From Anthostomella pinea (Eukaryota; Ascomycota; Sordariomycetes; Xylariales; Xylariaceae): a DNA stretch of 64,000 nt. Made by a program: the position numbers and the translations under genes. Positions 20,831-32,260 of the stretch are shown piece after piece. The notes under the pieces are model-generated. The model searched no databases. It had not been told where the DNA came from and saw nothing but the letters and a program-made list of their open reading frames with translations. Each line of letters opens with the position of its first letter. Within the stretch, counting starts at the first letter, position 1. Location of the stretch: positions 6,262,001-6,326,000 of the forward strand of contig CAUWAG010000010.1 of assembly GCA_963556695.1 (NCBI GenBank), read 5' to 3'.

Positions 20831-23030
20831 AGGGCTGTACTACTACCAGGTATGAGTCGGATGAAGGCTTGTTGGTATTGGAATGCATGGTAGGCGGCGG
20901 CATATTGCATATAGTGGCTATATAAAACACTTCATTTTCCCGTCGACTCTGGTTCAAGCAGCTTTGACGGGCATAATATACTACATTTAGCTTAATTCAT
21001 ATTCTGCCGCAACCTTAGATAAAGTTATGAGTTATCTTTCTTTATAGCTCATGGCCAAACCCTATTAATGTTCTCTCCCAACCTCAACGCCACTATGGCT
21101 CCAGCGAAAGCTTCTTCTTTCTCCGACAAGTTACGAGAGCCCTACATAAAGACAGACGTATCGTCGCAAGGGAATATCCCGATGAATTTCTCCAGTACTA
21201 ACGAAACACAATTCTTCCCAACGTCATCTTCATCAATATACGAAGCTAGAAGCTAGACTCCTCTAGCACGCAATTCACGATGCCGATATCAAACCGACTC
21301 AAAGCATTCTTCAACCGCGTGAGGACGAGGCCCTTCAGCCAAGAAGCCTTAGAAGGGCATGTTGGCCAGCCGCCGAGATTCGAAGACATCGCGATGTTAA
21401 AGCCCGGGTCTGAAAACATCGCGACACAGCCGGGATCCGAAGGCATCGCGCTACTACAACCCGCACCCGCACCGCGCGACTATCGGAAGATGGCGAAGCA
21501 CCATCTTGAAGAGAGACTTTCCAAAGAGACACCGTGGCCAACCTTCCCAGTGTCTGATCGTAGGGCCCGGCGACGGCCTGCTATAGGTACCAGGGCGATA
21601 TCGAAGCGTTCGCCCGCTTCGAGGCAAGCCCTTGGGGGTTGGGAATGAGCGATACGTCCGCGCCTTGCTAGCCTGGAGGAATACTGTCCACAGATGGAGT
21701 ACGTGCGATTTGCCTCGTCGAACAAGTCGGCCTCGGAGACGCTAATGGAGTCAAAAACTGTGGGAGCTGCCTGGAGCTTCGACCTCATCAGTGGGTTTCA
21801 CGACCGTGATCATCAGGAGAATGTACACTGCCCAACCCGCACGGCATCGACATTCCGGCACTGCAAAACCATGTGTGTTCCATTCGAAGTGTTACATCAT
21901 GGGTACTCATAACGCCGGGCCTTTATCTAAGCCTTCCAATCGTCTATCCAACGTTGTGCGGTGCGTCCTCGCGTCCAACAGTCTCAGCGAGCCAGATAAA
22001 CGCACAGCGAGGATTTGCTGTAACTTACATGCTCGACCTGCATGACAAGAAGTTCATGATACTGCGACTTCGTCACGATGTCCAATGGTTTGGAGCTGAA
22101 GGCTTCGCTTCGTCGCGGACAAGCCTGGAGATCATCTGGAGTCTAGAAAGCTACACCAAGTTCTGAGTGGTTATGAACGAGGCCGGACGCGGAGATTTTA
22201 CGGAGTTGGAAGGGGAGAGGGAGAGCCTGAGAGTCGGCTTTGACTCTTGAGAGGTTTGAGGTCTGACTGGATGACTTGTTTGGCTTCTTGATTTCTGAGC
22301 ATCGGTAAAAAGGCCCCATGATGTTTACGCACGCTATACGCTGGTAGCTGAATTATGATGATTAGATCAAGTTATATCAGATTCATCGGTCGTGCAGATA
22401 TTGGATTTCACTAGCCCCAGGAGCCTCTTGCAATAAGTTTAAATTCTCGCGAGCCTAGATAGATTCCGGCATTGGTTAGTAAGTTAGTGTTTGGATGAAG
22501 ATCCATTTCACCGGGTCTGCGCATGTCGTATAGGTATTGTGTACAACATATGAACTAGAGGCGTCGGTATTCCCTCTGACTGGCCCTACATAGTCTCTTA
22601 TTGCGAGCTTGCCGAGACTGGTCTCAAGCCGAGATGCGCCTCCAGAACATCGTGTTTTTAGATTGAGACATGCCGTACTGCGGAGTACTCATTTTCATTC
22701 CATTGTTTACTTCTTTCTTCATATTCATCGAAGCCGCGTGTACCTCATCTAAGCAAGCATCCACAAAGATAGGGAAGCAGAGGAAGCACACCATCTCCGC
22801 TGCTACGGTAACTTTAACTACCGGGACTATCCTGAAGCACATCCCAGTAGAATGGGTCGTCCCTGGGCCATCTCCGAAAACAGCCATGCCTAGATCCCGG
22901 TCTGTCCGCATCTGTGCACGGGATCGTCGGGGCCGCGCAAAGTTGAGGTGCCCGAGGTGCCCGCGGGGGACGCAACTGCCGGGGCGGCAGTGGCGGCAGA
23001 TACCGGCAGTGACGTTAACGTTTTATCATA
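20831..23030. other. Intergenic with one possible hypothetical ORF
   Basis: No gene is secure here. The best candidate is a 122-codon frame on the plus strand at 21280-21648, starting MPISNRLKAFFNRVR. It contains an imperfect 12-residue repeat (EDIAMLKPGSEN, ENIATQPGSEG, EGIALLQP). It may be the first exon of a gene running to about 22166, since the frame at 21873-22166 is also protein-like, but I cannot fix the splice sites or name a family. Confidence 0.35.
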
Positions 23031-23146
23031 ATCCTATCCTTATCCCAACCATAATCCAAATCAGAATCAGCTCCGGTATGTCATTTAACTCCTCACACCT
23101 CCGTTCGCGGGTCTCCATCGCACCAGCTAGCAAGAACCACACCCTA

Positions 23147-23833
23147 CTGTCGTTCTCAAGCCGAGTGTCAGTGCCCCACTTCAAATCGCTAGCACCTCCC
23201 AGACTTGTTTAAAACGGGCTTTCAATGAAATAAGCCGTATTATAGCCAATATTAAAGAAGGTAAAAACGGTTAATATATATATAATATATAATGTTTAAA
23301 ATCAAATTTAATAAGGATATCAATTAAATTATATAAAGCATTATGAAGGGGTTATTTATTATGTATACGTTATTATAAGTTAAAATTAAAGTTGTAATAT
23401 CTTAATATAGTTTTATTTTTTTAATCTACTTTGAATTAAAATCATCTTAAAACTACGGGTTTAAATTTCATTTTATCAAGTTTATACGACTTATACTCGC
23501 TTACTTATAAATAATTATCTTAAAAATCGTTATATTATCTCTTGATTACCCCTCTATAGCTTTCTTGCCTCGGTAACTACAATCTATCCAGCTGATAAAA
23601 ATACAGAAGTACGGTATTCGAAATTGCTGCAACCGCCATAACGTCGCACGTATCAATCCGTACATGTGCTTATAAGTACGGCTTAGTTCTATTAGTGCAG
23701 TAGTATATGAATGTTTGCGACGTTGGTTCGGGGGCAGTGATAGCTAAAAACGTCCTTTTATCGCCAGTCAGAAAAGTCTGGGAGGTGCCAGCGATTTGAA
23801 GTGGGGCACTGACACTCTACTTGAGAACGGCAG
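23147..23833. mobile_element. 687-bp TIR element with AT-rich core, TA target
   Basis: Arms at 23147-23206 and 23774-23833 are 60-bp inverted repeats with about four mismatches, starting CTG(T/C)CGTTCTCAAG. TA dinucleotides flank them at 23145-23146 and 23834-23835. The arms have normal GC, but the roughly 560 bp between them is very AT-rich and has no coding sequence. This is a non-autonomous element or a gutted Tc1/mariner-like transposon. An AT-rich core between intact arms suggests a RIP-degraded interior or a second, older insertion. Confidence 0.7.
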
Positions 23834-24277
23834 TAGATCAACCCCGGAACTAAACCCGCAAAGACAAAGGCCGGGCACTCAAGACTCAAAACAGACTTTT
23901 GCTGTCAGATTTGAACCAATCGTGAGAGTGAAGTGTGTGTGTGTATTCTGTCTGTCTGGAGTGTCCTTGTGCGACAGTGGCAATTTTGTGCCAGAGGGGG
24001 CTGGATCGGGACGGAACAACTAGGTTCCGGTGTCTACCTATCAAGGTGCCCTCTAGGCTCACCTTTAATCCGACATTTGCAAGCTCCTCAGCAGCTTTCG
24101 CAGATCTACGGACCGGAACTGGTGCCTGATGACCGGGTTCTACACGAAACCGCACCCGCTGCCGGCGCTGCACTGGGCTGACTGGCACCACGAGCCTCGC
24201 ATGCCTGGATGCCTTGGTTTGTGAGGCCATCAGACATGCTGCGCAGGAGCCGGGCAGCTGCCGGGGACGGAAGTGTA

Positions 24278-24503
24278 CAGATATCGGGGATGGTATATGT
24301 TAGCGTCCCTATATGCTGGGGGCCTCCTGGGTCCGTACTTTGCCTGCCAGATATGCGTAAAAATATATAGTAATCGACAATATCTTACACTGTTATAAAG
24401 CAGGTTACTTCTCATTATATTGTAGCATATAAAATACTATCATATACGGACCTAGATCCCCTTAGTATATATAAACGCTAACATATACTATCCCCGACAT
24501 CTG
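24278..24503. mobile_element. 226-bp MITE, TA target
   Basis: Inverted repeats of about 59 bp (24278-24337 and 24445-24503) start CAGAT(A/G)TCGGGGAT(G/A)GTATATGTTAGCG. They are flanked by TA at 24276-24277 and 24504-24505. The spacer of about 107 bp is non-coding. The size, long arms and TA target are typical of a Tc1/mariner-derived MITE. Confidence 0.75.
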
Positions 24504-24574
24504 TAGGGGCTTACCTAGATGATACACCGAGGCTAATTCTGATATAGATTGAGGTTGTGATAAGGATAGGGTTA

Positions 24575-24723
24575 TATTGAATACACGAATGTTGATTGAT
24601 TCTATTGATTGTTCTGCTCTGCGTGCAAAGATTGATCATCTGTCTTCTTGGTGGGTCAGATGCCCTGTGCGTCTCTGCCCCACTGGAGATCTTCCGGTGT
24701 CTATCTCCGGCTCCCATTCAACA
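24575..24723 (+). repeat. Solo LTR-like repeat, family B, 149 bp
   Basis: It begins TATTGAATACACGAATG and ends CCCATTCAACA. It matches 4574-4741 apart from a deletion of about 19 bp. Its flanks are GGTTA (24570-24574) and GGTCA (24724-24728), a 5-bp target duplication with one C/T difference of the kind RIP or deamination makes. It abuts the right end of the outer inverted-repeat element. Confidence 0.65.
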
Positions 24724-24728
24724 GGTCA

Positions 24729-25362
24729 TCATAGTATAAAACGTGGTCGTCACTGCGGTCGCCGATTAGTAGTCGGCGACTACTAGTCGGCGGTGGACGA
24801 AGGGGGTCTTGCCGCGGTGGACCGGGTGGAGCAAAGCGTCGACGGAGAGGGAGACGGTGCGGGCGACGGTGCGGGGTGGGGAAAGAAGTATAAACAGGCG
24901 GGGCGGCAGTGGGGACTGGGCGTTCGCGATCCCCCGGACCCTGGAGGCGTGTAAGTGTGGGCGTTAGCAAGCTTGTATTATTGCTGCGGCTATTGGTCGA
25001 TGGCGTTCGGAATTGAACATAAGAAGTGACAGAGACTGGAAGTCGGAAAGACTGACCGCCAATGTGGCGGGTGTTGGTAAGGTATGGTGGACCCACTAGA
25101 TGTCACGAAAAAGCGAGCGTTGAAAGTCAGGCTCACACTCGATACGATACGGGGTAAAGTAACTAAGCATCAAAGGAACGTATATACCTAGGTAGCGGTC
25201 TATGAACACAACACGGCTACGAGAAACTTTATACGTAAGTGGAAACCAGAATGTAAATCCACCGCCAATTACAACGAGATCGTCACTATATACCAAGGCA
25301 TGTCGTAATCAGAGGAGGCGCTTCGTATAGTCCCTGGGCTCATTTCGACGCCTCGAGGTACA
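24729..25362. other. Intergenic, no gene seen
   Basis: This covers the 3' flank of the monooxygenase gene plus about 350 bp of GC-rich DNA next to the repeat nest. No frame here has protein-like features. Confidence 0.5.
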
Positions 25363-27428
25363 CTAACCCACCAGACGACCGAGAAGGCCGACAACAGAGG
25401 CATACAGCCAGAAGAGCAAGCTCATCGGACCAAAGATGAAGATCGGAAGGACCGAAAGCGTGACATGACCTAGCGACACGTAAGTAGGTTAGTAAAAAGG
25501 GGTACGGTATTCCCAACAACCAACCAGACGAAGCCGAGAAGGGATAATAGACGTACCAAAGAACACCTCTCGCCTTGCAACCGTGTCCCAGAGCTCGCCC
25601 GTCATAGCCTCCACGGCACCATCCCACCTCCACGGCCCAACAAGCGTGAATTTCGTATTGAAGTTCGCGCCCAGCGCCCATGTAAGCGGCAGCTTCCACC
25701 ACGCACCATGTTCAGAAGCCTCGAAACCCGCGCGACACACCTCGGTCAACGAAGGTGCGGTCCCCATATCCAGCGCCAGCTGGTATGCATAGCTCTCATG
25801 ATCGACGCCGTAGTTCACGCGCGCTCCCTCGGGGGCGACGAGGCGGTAGTGCGGCTCGTCCTCGGGCAGCAGCGGGCCGGCCACTCGCACAGGGGCCAGG
25901 AGGTTCAGCACCCACAGCTGGGCCTGGAGCTCGGCGAGCGGCGGTATGGCGCCCAGGTTGGGACGCACGAACCCGATGAAACCTATGGAGGGATTGTCGC
26001 GATGCCAGATGTCGCGCACGTCGGTGCGGGAGGAGGCGGAGGATGGGGGCAGGAAGGGGAAGTCGTGCTTGTAGCCCGTGCAGAAGACGATGACGTCGGG
26101 CTTGATGGGGGGCTGGGCCTTCATGTACTGGTACTCTGGCCGTCCGTTGTCGCGGAAGTGCACGATGCCGTCGTCGTCGATGCGCTCAGGCCACGGCGCG
26201 ACGTCGATGTACCGGCCCTTGGTGTCTGTGGTCGGCGTGTGGACTACGAGTGAGCGGAGACGTTGCAGCAGGCCTTGCGGCCGCTTGGGCTTCCAGTTGA
26301 CGTTTATGTAGGGGGCGATCTTGTTGCCGGACTTGTTGAAGAATACTAGGCAGAGTCAGCTCCTGTAGCGTACGATTTTGAGCTTCTTGCGTGTCGCTTC
26401 TGAGTGAAATGCACTTACTCTGAGCCGTGGTCCAACCCTTTGGCTTCTCACCGATCCACTGATCGGACCCGTGAGTCGTCCCCCATGACGTCCATAGAAT
26501 CCATCGCACGTAATAGTCGTAATATGTCCAGAGAATGCTGCTGCTTCTCAACCATGGATGTGTGTAGGCCGTGTCGAAGAGGCTGGCTCGTGATACATCG
26601 ATCGGTACCTGGGGTCGGGCAGTGGTACTTCGGCTGCGGCTCAGTATCAACCTAGGATTGGGATTCGTCTGCCTGTTGATGAGCCCAAGTCATTCCACTC
26701 GAAGTGTGAGCTGACTGCTTACCTTTGGGGCAAGATGGAAGCCATTTCTATGGCACAGCACCACTCTATTGGTCGGCGACGTGACTGCCAGGAGGGAGAC
26801 ATCAGCGCCCGTCTCGCCGCTGCCCAGGACTAGCACGTTCGTGCCGACACCAAACTGTTCCCTTCTCTTGAACTGAGAAGAATGCATGACGAGCGGCACT
26901 TTGTCGACGCCCTCAAGATGGGGCGTGTTAGGGTCGACGTGTAGTCCAGCGCAGACAGCAACCGCGTCACAGTCCCATTCATGACCCGCTCCCTCAGACA
27001 AATATGTCAGGGTATGGCCGCCTGACTTTCCATTTTCGACTCTTGTGACTTGGCACGAGAAGTTCATATGCGGCCATAGGTGGAAGTGAGTACAATAGTC
27101 GTCGAGATACTTGAGGTAATACTTGACACTCAGGAAGTCTGGGCCGTCCTCACGTCGGAAATCAGAGAAGGTTGTGAGCTGTCTCGAAGACACTAACTAG
27201 ATACGGAGTTCTTGTCAATAGCAGATCTCAAGGTGTTCTGAGAAGTACGTCGGAACATACCTCGCCATCCTCATATGTGCGGGCTCTGAAGGTGCCACCC
27301 ACGCCTGTGTCGAATTCGAAAAGCTTGACCTCGACTGGCCCGGTCCCTAGCTGTCTTTCAGCAGCCAAGATGTGCTTCAATGTCACGAGGCCGGCAGGAC
27401 CTGCGCCTATTACGGCAATGCGTACCAT
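25363..27428 (-). CDS. Flavin-containing monooxygenase with C-terminal membrane anchor (595 aa)
   Basis: Five exons give an exact frame: 27428-27261, 27196-26723, 26668-26419, 26345-25557 and 25469-25363. The FAD motif GAGPAGL lies at residues 8-14, a VSSRQLTTFSDFR block follows the first junction, and the FMO signature region HSSQF...VLVLGSGETGAD (NADPH loop GSGETG, about 181-186) is present. A CTGYKHDFPF block typical of FMOs lies in exon 4. The last exon encodes a hydrophobic helix (LSVLPIFIFGPMSLLFWLYA) that ends the protein, as in microsomal FMOs. Such enzymes oxygenate soft nucleophiles (N or S) using NADPH and O2, here probably at the ER membrane. The substrate is unknown and no biosynthetic partners adjoin it. 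Start chosen at the first ATG before the FAD motif. Confidence 0.93.
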
Positions 27429-30400
27429 CACCGTGACTGCCGTGGAACGCTGCGGGATTCGATGCGGAAAGGGACAGATCCTGTGGTAGAAAGCGGAAAG
27501 ATCATGTACACAGAAACAGGACAGATGCTATAAGTAGGAAACGGGTAGATGCTTCACAGAGGTAGAAATCGTGTCCTTCACCGTGAAAGAGATCAGGTCA
27601 TGGCTGCAAGTGAAAAGTTGCCATTTACGGAAATTTATATTTCACACAATGCCCTGTATGTTTCAAACTGGCCCATTATCCTGAGCTCCTTCGTTCTCGC
27701 TAGACCCCAAGCTGACGTACCTTCAACAGCCGTGCCTTGCCAGGTTTGTCGAGACATTGTATTAGTATGGGTTAAGATCAAGGTCAAGGGGTGAGCCGCC
27801 ATCCGGGATGAAGGTGCATGGCACATTGAACACAATGAGTCTTATCTACTGTGGAGGTTGTGCCCCTTCGAGAGACGGCGTCGCTCTGGTTCGGGTTTAG
27901 AGAGTTTTTACTAGGAGGGCGCGAGTCTCCCAAAGGGGCACATACCTCTAGATAAGCCTCATTGTTTCTTCATCGCGGATGGCGGGCAAAGCCTTGACCT
28001 TGTCTAGGTGTCGTAAGGCAGGGCCAGACACGACGATCTGATCGGCATGGGCCCTCGAATCGTATAGGTCTCATCGCAATGTCTTAGATCCATTGGTGCT
28101 GACGAATGTCGAGGTCAAAGCGCTGATACCTCATTGGTCCCTGTGAGGTGCTCATCCTGGCAATGACATATTGTCGTCGACTGCACCTATGGTCATGCAA
28201 TAGGAAGAGATCTTGTGTTGTACCCAGATTGGCGAGCCTGCATCTAACCTGGTGGTGAGATGGATGGTCGCGCGTAGCTGCAGTTGACTATACCCTGCAA
28301 GCATGTCGCCATGTCAATGCGCAGCATATTGCTTTCACACCACGATGTAGTCTGGCTCTGCGGAGCTTGAGGTGGTCGAGCCGAGGCAGGTGGGACGTAA
28401 AGCCTGTTGACAGCGGATCCGAGTTAGATTATTCGGCGACTGATGCGCAGAAAAGGCCGCACACAGCTTATCTGGCCCGGGTAGACGTTCTTCAAGTGAC
28501 CAGAACTAGAAACTGGCAGTGATGTCAGTGTGCGATCCTTCCAGGCTGAGACTGGAATCATGATGAGACGAATACGTATACATCGTACTATGCATGTTAG
28601 CACCACTAGGCACACGGGGGGAAGACATCCTCATTCAGGAGGCTGAGCTGCGCTTTGAGTTACGACAAGAGGAGGAGGCCCTTGAAATAGTTGGTGTCTT
28701 TGCGCCCCTTGTGAGAAGACGAAGAAAGTAGTGAACAGGGTATCGATTCTATGATCCAGATTCCTCACGTATTGCCTAGTCGGGCGAGAAAAGCCCGTCA
28801 AGGGATGACAAGCTAGCAGATCGCCCGCTATTTTTCCTAAGGGCCGAGATCGCCAGACGGCTTCGGTCGTGTCGACCATATGTCGTCTTCCGCCTCGCTA
28901 AAGCCATAGCGAAGGATAAATATATCCTTCGACTGGTCGCATGCCGGACGGGTCGGACGGGCCGCACGCCTTCAACACGTGGTACTGAGATCTCGACAGG
29001 AGATATCCATCCCAGTGGCGAAAGATGCTCCGGGGACGACCGACTGAGACATTCCAGCTGGCGGTGCAGAAGTTGGTTACCCAAGCTGGGTGTGGAATGG
29101 ACAAGTGATACTTGGAGAATTGGTCAATGTCTTCGCCTGCTTAGTCATTGCGGACGTCCGATGTCTGCCCTTGGGTATGTCTGGTCAGCTGTGATCAGCG
29201 GGCTGGATTTAGGTAACCCAGAAGAGCAGTCTCACTGATCAGAGAGGAGATGCGGACTGGCTCACTCCAAAGCTTCCAAGTTTCCAACCACCATCGTTCC
29301 ACGCCACACAACGACTGGATGATGGCGGCTTTGTGGCAATAGAGGCGGTACTCGCTCTTATTCATGTGTGATATCGATCGTCGCTTCAGCCTCGTCACGG
29401 ACGCTGCTGCGCCGTGGCACGTGGGCTGTCTCTTTGGAGAGAGGGTCTCCATGCAGGTGTCTGCTCCAACTATTTGACATTTGCCGGGCTGGACCTGGTT
29501 GTCGTCGGGGTTGTCGATAAGGCTATCGGCAATTGCGGCTGAGGCTGCTGGGATAAACTTCTTATGCTGTTGCTTATGTAAATTATGAATAACTTTGCCG
29601 GAACGCGTTCCAAATCGGGGTTCAGGGGTAAGGTATGAGCTAATGCAAGTCAGGATCTACATCCAGAACTTGGGGTTGTGTTCTGCCAGGTTGTGATATG
29701 GCTTGACTACCTGCATTCTTCGGCCGAGTGAGTACATTTCCATTTATTAAGTGCTATTCTCAGTTCTGACGTAGCGACCCCAATCCATCCGACCCCAAAG
29801 TTGGACTTGTTGATGTGACGTCAATTTTGGAACGCTGACAGGCTGACAGCAGCCGCTGTTGGGCTGAGCAGCTGACTCGCTATTGGACCACCTGGCCAAA
29901 TCAGAGTTCAGCGGCCTAACGGGGCTCCTGTTGGGGATCTCTAGGCTGCTTTAGGGCTTGTACCTCACCACTGTGACCCCTACTGGGAGCTACCACGCGT
30001 CCCAACGCAGCACAGCGTGACCGAATGCACCGAGACACACGTAACCAACTTTGAACTTCGATGCGCGGCCTCTTCACTCAACCAACATTGAATATCCAAT
30101 ATTCCTCTCTCCACCGCAAAAGGACAATGTGACGCATCTTGCGCGCGCTCTGAAACATTCATCCTGTATCTTCGACCTCATTCCACATTAGGTACCTAAC
30201 TGACCCGGCTGCCCGGCAAAGTCTCAAAGTCCAGCCAAAAGCAAATCACATAAACCTTCCTCCACGAGCCGCACCTGTCGACCGCAATTCTATCTCGAGC
30301 TATCCCTGGATAACCTCTTGAATACCCAACCTTATCCCTTCCGCTTCTATTTTTACACTTCTAGACCGACCTCATCCCTCAACGGCAGCGGCCATTGCAA

Positions 30401-30489
30401 GCTCCCGTCTGGGTGCGCCCTCGACCTTCCGATCTGATCGACAACCCCTTTCGTCCTCCGTGGCGTTGTCCGACCCAGAGAGAGACAAT
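27429..30489. other. Long intergenic region, no gene seen
   Basis: Three kilobases between the divergently transcribed monooxygenase and acyltransferase genes contain only short frames without recognisable features. The right end (about 30180-30489) is rich in pyrimidine tracts and is probably the promoter and leader of the acyltransferase. A small non-coding transcript cannot be excluded. Confidence 0.5.
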
Positions 30490-32260
30490 ATGTCGTCAAG
30501 CAATATTGAAACCAGCGACAACCACGACCATGTCTTACGCCCCCGGCCGCGCAAACCACAGCATTCGCAGGTCTCCGAGCTCGTCAGGGCCCACAGCGCT
30601 ACCTCGATCAATGGCTTGACCGAAAAACCTGACGACATTGCTTCTGGGCTGACTAGGTGCGCAAGCTCCCTTTCCTGCATTTGACATCGTTGCTAACCTT
30701 TCTATGACCGCAGTGGTCGCTCGACGCCAATACCAGAGAATGCCCCTGAATCGGCCAAGGCTCTGTCCAGTGCCCGCAAACAGGTCCGCGCCGAACAGCG
30801 ACGACGAATCTTCCCAACCATCGAGTATGCCTCCCGAGTCTCCCACTTCGATCCTGCCTCCGAGTATCGCGATTTCCATGGCTTCTTCAACCTGTTCTGG
30901 ATCGGCCTGGCCATCATGGGCATCACCACCGGGTTGCGCAACTACAAGGATACGGGCTACCCCTTGCGCTTGCAAATCTGGGGCTTGTTTACCGTGAAGC
31001 TGTGGCATCTGGCCATCGCCGATTTCTTGATGGTCGCGAGTACTGCCATCATCCTCCCCCTCCACAGGAAATCCAGAAGCAGTCATGGGGCGATGACGTG
31101 GAAGACAGGCGGTAAGGCCATCCAAAGTGTATATCAAGTGGTGTGGCTTGCCTTCTGGATCACGGTACCCTTCGCCCTGCAATGGACTTGGACAGCCCAG
31201 GTGTTCCTCCTGATACACACGATGGTGCTGCTCATGAAGATGCATTCGTATGCCTTCTACAACGGTCATCTTTCCGAGACGGAAAAGCGACTGCGGGCAC
31301 TCGACGAGCCCCATGGCGCATCGAAGGACCCGGCCTATGTATATCCTACGGTCGAGAATCCGATGGGCGCACTGGCGCATAGCGAGACAAACGTTGACAG
31401 CGATAGTGACAGTGAGGGTCTCTCGCAGTTGCGTACCGATCTCGCTCGCGAACTGACGAGTCCCATTGGCAACGTCACATACCCGCGTAACCTGACCTGG
31501 GGGAATTACATGGACTTTCTACTCTGTCCAACGTTGTGCTACGAACTCGAATACCCACGCAACAAATCCATAAACTGGACGTCTCTGATCGCCAAGATAG
31601 TCGCTACTTTTGGCTGCATCTTCCTTCTGACTATAATCTCCGAGGAGTTCATCTTGCCCGTTTTGCAAGAGTCCGGGGTTCGCCTCGACAACACATCCTC
31701 GGTCTCCGAGAAGCTGCTTATCCTGCTCGAGTCCATTTCTTGGCTCTTGTTTCCCTTTATGCTGACGTTCCTCTTGGTCTTCCTGGTCATCTTCGAATAT
31801 GTGCTTGGCGCATTTGGCGAGATGACCCGCTTCGCCGACAGGTACTTCTACGCCGACTGGTGGAACAGCACAGACTGGATGGAATTCAGCCGCGAGTGGA
31901 ACGTGCCAGTATACTCGTTCCTGCGTCGTCATGTCTACGCCACCTCAAAGCCGAGCATTGGCCGTAACATGGCAACCCTGATCACCTTCTTGATTTCTGC
32001 CCTTGGCCACGAGATCATCATGGCGTGTATCACCAAGAAGCTACGTGGATATGGGTTCGTCTGCCAGATGATGCAGCTTCCTATCGTGATGTTGCAGCGG
32101 ACGCGGTGGATTCGCTCTCACAAGACTGCAAACAATGTTCTCTTCTGGATCAGTATGATCCTCGGTCTTAGTCTGGTACGTTATCCGTTCGGCCCTCTAG
32201 TCACTCACCAACTAGACATACTAATTTTGGTAGATCTGCTCTCTATATGTCCTGGTCTAA
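30490..32260 (+). CDS. Sterol O-acyltransferase (ACAT/ARE family, 551 aa)
   Basis: Exons are 30490-30656, 30714-32175 and 32234-32260, and the frame is exact. The last exon encodes only eight residues (ICSLYVLV). The N-terminus is a polar cytosolic region followed by RRRIFPTIEYASRVSHFDPA, then multiple membrane helices of the MBOAT fold. Family signatures are the FYADWWN motif at about residues 434-440 and the catalytic histidine in SALGHEIIM at about 488. The enzyme esterifies sterols (ergosterol and precursors) with acyl-CoA in the ER for storage in lipid droplets. A Ser/Asp-rich acidic linker (near residue 285) separates the N-terminal helices from the catalytic core. Start is the ATG in exon 1; a second in-frame ATG does not occur before the conserved region. 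Confidence 0.95.

Larger units (their letters stand above)
23031..24572. mobile_element. Putative TA-flanked inverted-repeat element containing nested insertions
   Basis: The ends are imperfect inverted repeats of 46 bp (23031-23076 and 24527-24572, about 80% matching, starting A(T/C)CCTATCCTTATC). They are bordered by TA at 23029-23030 and 24573-24574, as for Tc1/mariner-type elements. The interior holds two smaller TA-flanked inverted-repeat elements and no recognisable transposase. The outer element is inferred only from its ends; two unrelated insertions of a short repeat in opposite orientation would give the same picture. Confidence 0.45.
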
